Assembly (NCBI RefSeq): GCF_000002425.4
Contig: NC_037254.1
Location: 21,794,115 to 21,858,114 of the forward strand
Length of the DNA stretch: 64,000 nucleotides
Direction of reading: 5' to 3'
Source: Physcomitrium patens
Lineage: Eukaryota > Streptophyta > Bryopsida > Funariales > Funariaceae
The position numbers and the translations under genes are program-made. Below, piece by piece: positions 60,382-64,000 of this stretch. Under the pieces are notes generated by a model, which worked only from the letters and a program-made list of their open reading frames with translations, was not told the DNA's origin and searched no databases. Numbering within the stretch: the first letter of the stretch is position 1; each line of letters begins with the position of its first letter.

Positions 60382-63300
60382 CTAATCTTGAAGCTTCACA
60401 CCGGAGAATTCATCAGAGATGTCCTTCGCTGAAGCCATTTGGGATAAGTGAAGGTAGTGATGTATTCCAGAGAACTTCTCTTGAATCCTCTCCACCTATC
60501 AAACAAAAAAAAAAAACTCTTCGTACATTGTAAGATATATTAAGGAGGTGTAAGTCGATCCAGAGATATCAAACAAAATGCTAAAGCTAAAGCTTGTACC
60601 TGCAAAGTTTAGTCAAGGAGAACAACTACTCTGCAGTTACCATATTATTACACGGAAACTTCAAGCATACACGTCGCGCAACAAAGACAATCACATGACG
60701 TCAACATACCCGACTAAGCTCAAGCTCCAAGTCTTGCTTCTGTTGAAAGAAGGTGCGACGTACGTGTGCAACATCGAAAACATGGTCGATGTCTCGCTCA
60801 AAGGCAATTTCAAGGTCTTCCCGAAGCATTGATGGGAAGGTGTCCACCACGGGCATTAAGAAGAAGCAATTAAACTGTACAGAACCAGAAAGCCGTTTCA
60901 CGTTCATCATATCAGCATTTCGGTGTTTTAGATCATTATGTTGAGCATAAAAGTCCAATAGCAACAGTAAGACAACATTATGAACTTTCAAAGATCCATT
61001 TCATGCATATAATCACTACAAAGCAATCGTATACTGAAGGACAAGCTTGGAACATACTTTCATTTCAGCAGAAGCGACACAATGGTCGCGGATTCCTTCA
61101 AAAATTTGAGACACAAGTGCATTTACAATCTCTTCAGATGTGGGTGCAAGGCGGCGATTCCACAGTGTGCTCTCCAGTAGGTCAACAAGCCGGGCTTGCG
61201 GTGATTGACTGCTGCTCAAAGACTCCCCCCTTTCCAGCCGATTCTTATTGTCTTGTTTGTTGCTATTTCCAGTTGCTGGTGCTGGTCCATCAGCAACTGT
61301 AGGCATAGCTGTTGGAACAATTGCTGGGATTGGTGATAACTCATTTGTTGAGCTGAGTGTGCTTAGATACTGACGAAGCCCAGACTGATTCTGCGCTCAA
61401 TAGTAAGAAACATGAACCAACCTGAGAAGTCCTCACTAGAAATGGGGTATGGAAAATAATATTATAATCTTCAAACACTAACGTCACTTATACTTATTGG
61501 ATCAATGCAGCGAAAGGTAACTTGGATAAAAATGTGAGTGGCATAAGACACACAAATGGACTGAAATACAATCAACATAGACGAACAAAATGAGTGATTC
61601 GGAAGAGAAAGTCTCTGCATAAGCAGATACATGAAAAATATTACCTTATTATGAAGTGACCAAGTGACATACCGCGTGGTGCTCATTAGATCCTCCATAC
61701 ATCTGCCACAATTGAAAATCATGAAAAAACAAAGAAAGGAGAGACATTCATTAGCAGGAAAATATATTAGATACAGTCATCAACCAAGTCGTCTGCATGA
61801 CTATATTTATATGAGCTTTTGAACTAACTTCTGCGTTCAACACTTCACTACAAACATACAGTTAAACATGATAATTCCATATTAAATAAAAAGTAACAAA
61901 ATAAAAATGAAAACAGGAAACCCCGCACACCCACTCTAGCTCGAAGTAATTTGACACTTGCTGCTTACTTTTCTCGGCAACTTCGTTCAGTGTTCTCCAC
62001 AAAGATATAGAAAGCATTTGCAACATGCTTCAAAAACATGTCGTGACCACTAAGGAACTCTCGATCCTTCTGCAGTACATCTCGATAGAGGGTTAAGAAA
62101 CAAGGCGCTTCTCCATTCTGATAATTCATCGAGACACTACAATAATACAAGTTTCCAACTTCCAAGCTGAGAGTAGTAGATTTTTGAAAAGAAATACTCA
62201 TCAAAAAGGGAAAATAAGGACTCCATAGACAATACACTTTTTCATCCCATAGAAAATAATACTTAGCTTTAATTTTTCTGAAATGATGTCGAAGTTCCAA
62301 TCAATCAAATATGGTATAATAGCAAGGCAATATTAGAACATTCACTATCCCTACAGGGCCTAAACCTTGAGCCTAATAAATATCATGGCAACAATTGAAA
62401 TAGCAATGAAATTGACCTGGAGAAGGAAGAATGAGATTGGCAGAAGTCTTCGAATGATGTGCGAGAGTCTAGTTCCCAACTACGTCAGACGCAGAGCCAA
62501 ATAGTCAATCCATCTACTCCTGAGCTCAACCTAAAAGAAATTCTCCATTCGATTCTATCATGTGACTAGATCCGATAAAAGACTAACTTTCATACACTTT
62601 AGTTAAGAAATTATTGGAAACTAAGTTTGGTTCCATAATTAGTCTATCTAATGGAATAAAATAAACAAGACATTGTAACTCAACAAGTAACAAAACTCAA
62701 AATGAAAAATAAAGAAAAGAGCCGTTTTGATGTTGTGTGAATCACATTGAAATTGATGCGAGGTCCAGGATCAGAAAACTCACTTGATGCAGAAATGGCT
62801 CAAAAACATCCCTTGCTTTCGCAACTGCTATCACGCATGCTGTTCTGATTCAACTCCCACCTTCCTCTCAGGACTCTAAACGGTGAATTCACGATCTTTC
62901 TACTTACAACCATCTTAAGCCAAGGTACGTGGTTGAACCCAATGCTTGCCCAAGTCCTACTCAATTAATATTGAAAGCATGATCAAACAAATATTTATGT
63001 GTTGACAATAATCACATCCAGATTGCAAATTTAGCAGGAAAAAGAATTAAAGGTAAGTCTTGAGAGCAGGAAAAACAGACGATAAAATCATCTGAAACCT
63101 CACATACTAGCGAAAAAAATTGAGACACACCTGAAGTAATTGGTGCCGTCATGGATGTCTTCAACCCCGCAGGCATTTACAATCTCTTCACGACTTATAA
63201 CAGGACACTTAACATTTCCAACAACAAACCGAAATTCTGCCATAGCACGGTGATATTGTGCCCCTCCATACAGTCGCATATTTGCATTCTGAACCACATA

Positions 63301-64000
63301 TAGGATACATAAACACGTAGCATATTTAACAACCCAAACAGCTCTGCACACCTCCTACATGATCTGAGGAAATCAAAAAATTCACCATATTGTACTGCAA
63401 TGTGGAAAAAGGTTCACATACTGCATTCGGGAATGATAACATTGAAATGAAGGTGCGGGACACCTTACCGGCATATGCTTGTATGGCATTTGCACACCAT
63501 CCATAGCCACAAATGCTCCAGCATGAACACGCTCATCTTGGAGAGACTCTCCTGCAGATCTCATATTTGGAGGCAGTAAGTTCGTATAAATCCAAGACGT
63601 AGGTAAGAAGACTCTTAATATGCCACCGACATCCGAATATATTATACAAATGTGGGACCAATTATTTTTGTAAATGAGTATAGGTTACACTTTCAGATTT
63701 CCACAAACATTCATACTCAGTGAAACGTGCTTACCAAACTTGTCAACTGGAGCAACAACTGTTCCTCGAAGCAACAGAGATAGCTGGCCAGACAAAGAAA
63801 TTCACTTATTAGAACGCGTACGCTAGGTGACCAAGCTGTGTTTCACCAACTGATGATGTACGTGTTGCGCCATTCTGAACAGAAACATTGTCCAAACAAT
63901 TGAAACACAATAATCCTGCAGATGCTAACATGATCTTTCAAAGCTTACATTCAATATTCATCACTAACTTCGAATGAGCCCCCTAAAACGCTCTCGACAC
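60382..64000 (-). CDS. DRP5B: Dynamin-related protein DRP5B/ARC5 (3' part, continues beyond window)
   Basis: Ten minus-strand exons join in phase with GT-AG borders: 63783-63735, 63551-63469, 63288-63131, 62844-62784, 62479-62417, 62069-61969, 61702-61645, 61390-61058, 60874-60710 and 60495-60382. Together they encode 394 residues and the stop TAG at 60382. Matches to plant ARC5 include LSLLLRGTVVAP, LQDERVHAGAFVAMDGVQMP, ANMRLYGGAQYHRAMAEFRF, EEIVNACGVEDIHDGTNY, LSHIIRRLLPISFFLLQ, CMEDLMSTTRYVTWSLHN and LVDLLESTLWNRRLAPTSEE. This is the middle/stalk and C-terminal part; the GTPase domain lies outside, beyond 64000, and the exon before 63783 was not found here. In plants the protein forms a cytosolic ring that pinches the outer envelope of dividing chloroplasts and also acts on peroxisomes. 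No stop or frameshift is seen, so the gene looks functional. Confidence 0.93.

Noticed and set aside
1..64000. CRISPR arrays, operons, bacterial-type ribosome sites
   Set aside because: The window is plant nuclear DNA with spliced genes; the regularly repeated blocks are LTR minisatellites or LRR relics.

Overview
This window looks like nuclear DNA of a land plant, most probably a bryophyte such as a moss. Short gene islands of moderate GC lie in long, very AT-rich, repeat-filled stretches. The genes have short GT-AG introns and plant-specific products: a SUPERMAN-type C2H2 factor with an EAR motif, an anther-specific chalcone-synthase-like polyketide synthase, a bifunctional nuclease of the BBD type, and the plastid-division dynamin DRP5B/ARC5. 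The species assignment is inference; no species-specific marker was found.

Layout. 1-2 kb is AT-rich spacer. 2-4.5 kb is the gene island of a C2H2 zinc-finger repressor (+). 5-10.1 kb is mostly AT-rich, with one GC island near 6.3-7.4 kb that carries no gene I can recognise. 10.1-29.0 kb is a deep nest of decayed sequence. Its base is a roughly 72-bp periodic array that reads as a ruined leucine-rich-repeat coding region. Into it went a solo LTR and a 7.9-kb Ty3/gypsy chromovirus with its own nested solo LTR. Next to these is a mosaic of two further gypsy elements on opposite strands. 30.6-33.3 kb holds an intronless F-box/kelch-like gene (-) and a broken tandem copy that kept its upstream flank. 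34.8-36.6 kb is a Ty1/copia relic (+). 37.1-38.8 kb has strong palindromes and unrecognised coding-like fragments. 38.9-40.4 kb is the three-exon ASCL polyketide synthase (-). 41.2-44.1 kb has good splice-bounded exons of an unrecognised gene (-). Head-to-head with it, at 44.3-45.0 kb, is an intronless, frameshifted copy of a gamma-carbonic-anhydrase-like gene (+). 45.9-49.9 kb is a second Ty1/copia relic (-). 50.3-52.1 kb holds a gypsy-family LTR and a second LRR relic (-). 54.3-55.3 kb is the BBD nuclease gene (+). 56-59 kb is AT-rich, followed by a roughly 390-bp inverted-repeat element at 59.1-59.5 kb. 60.4-64.0 kb is the 3' part of DRP5B (-), running off the right edge.

The intact genes do not form a pathway or operon; they are independent nuclear genes. 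The most interesting structure is in the repeats: LTRs packed with heat-shock-element pentamers, a 30-bp promoter-proximal minisatellite that differs in copy number between the two LTRs of one element, an opposite-strand mosaic of two chromoviruses, and decayed LRR arrays. All transposon coding regions seen carry stops or frameshifts.
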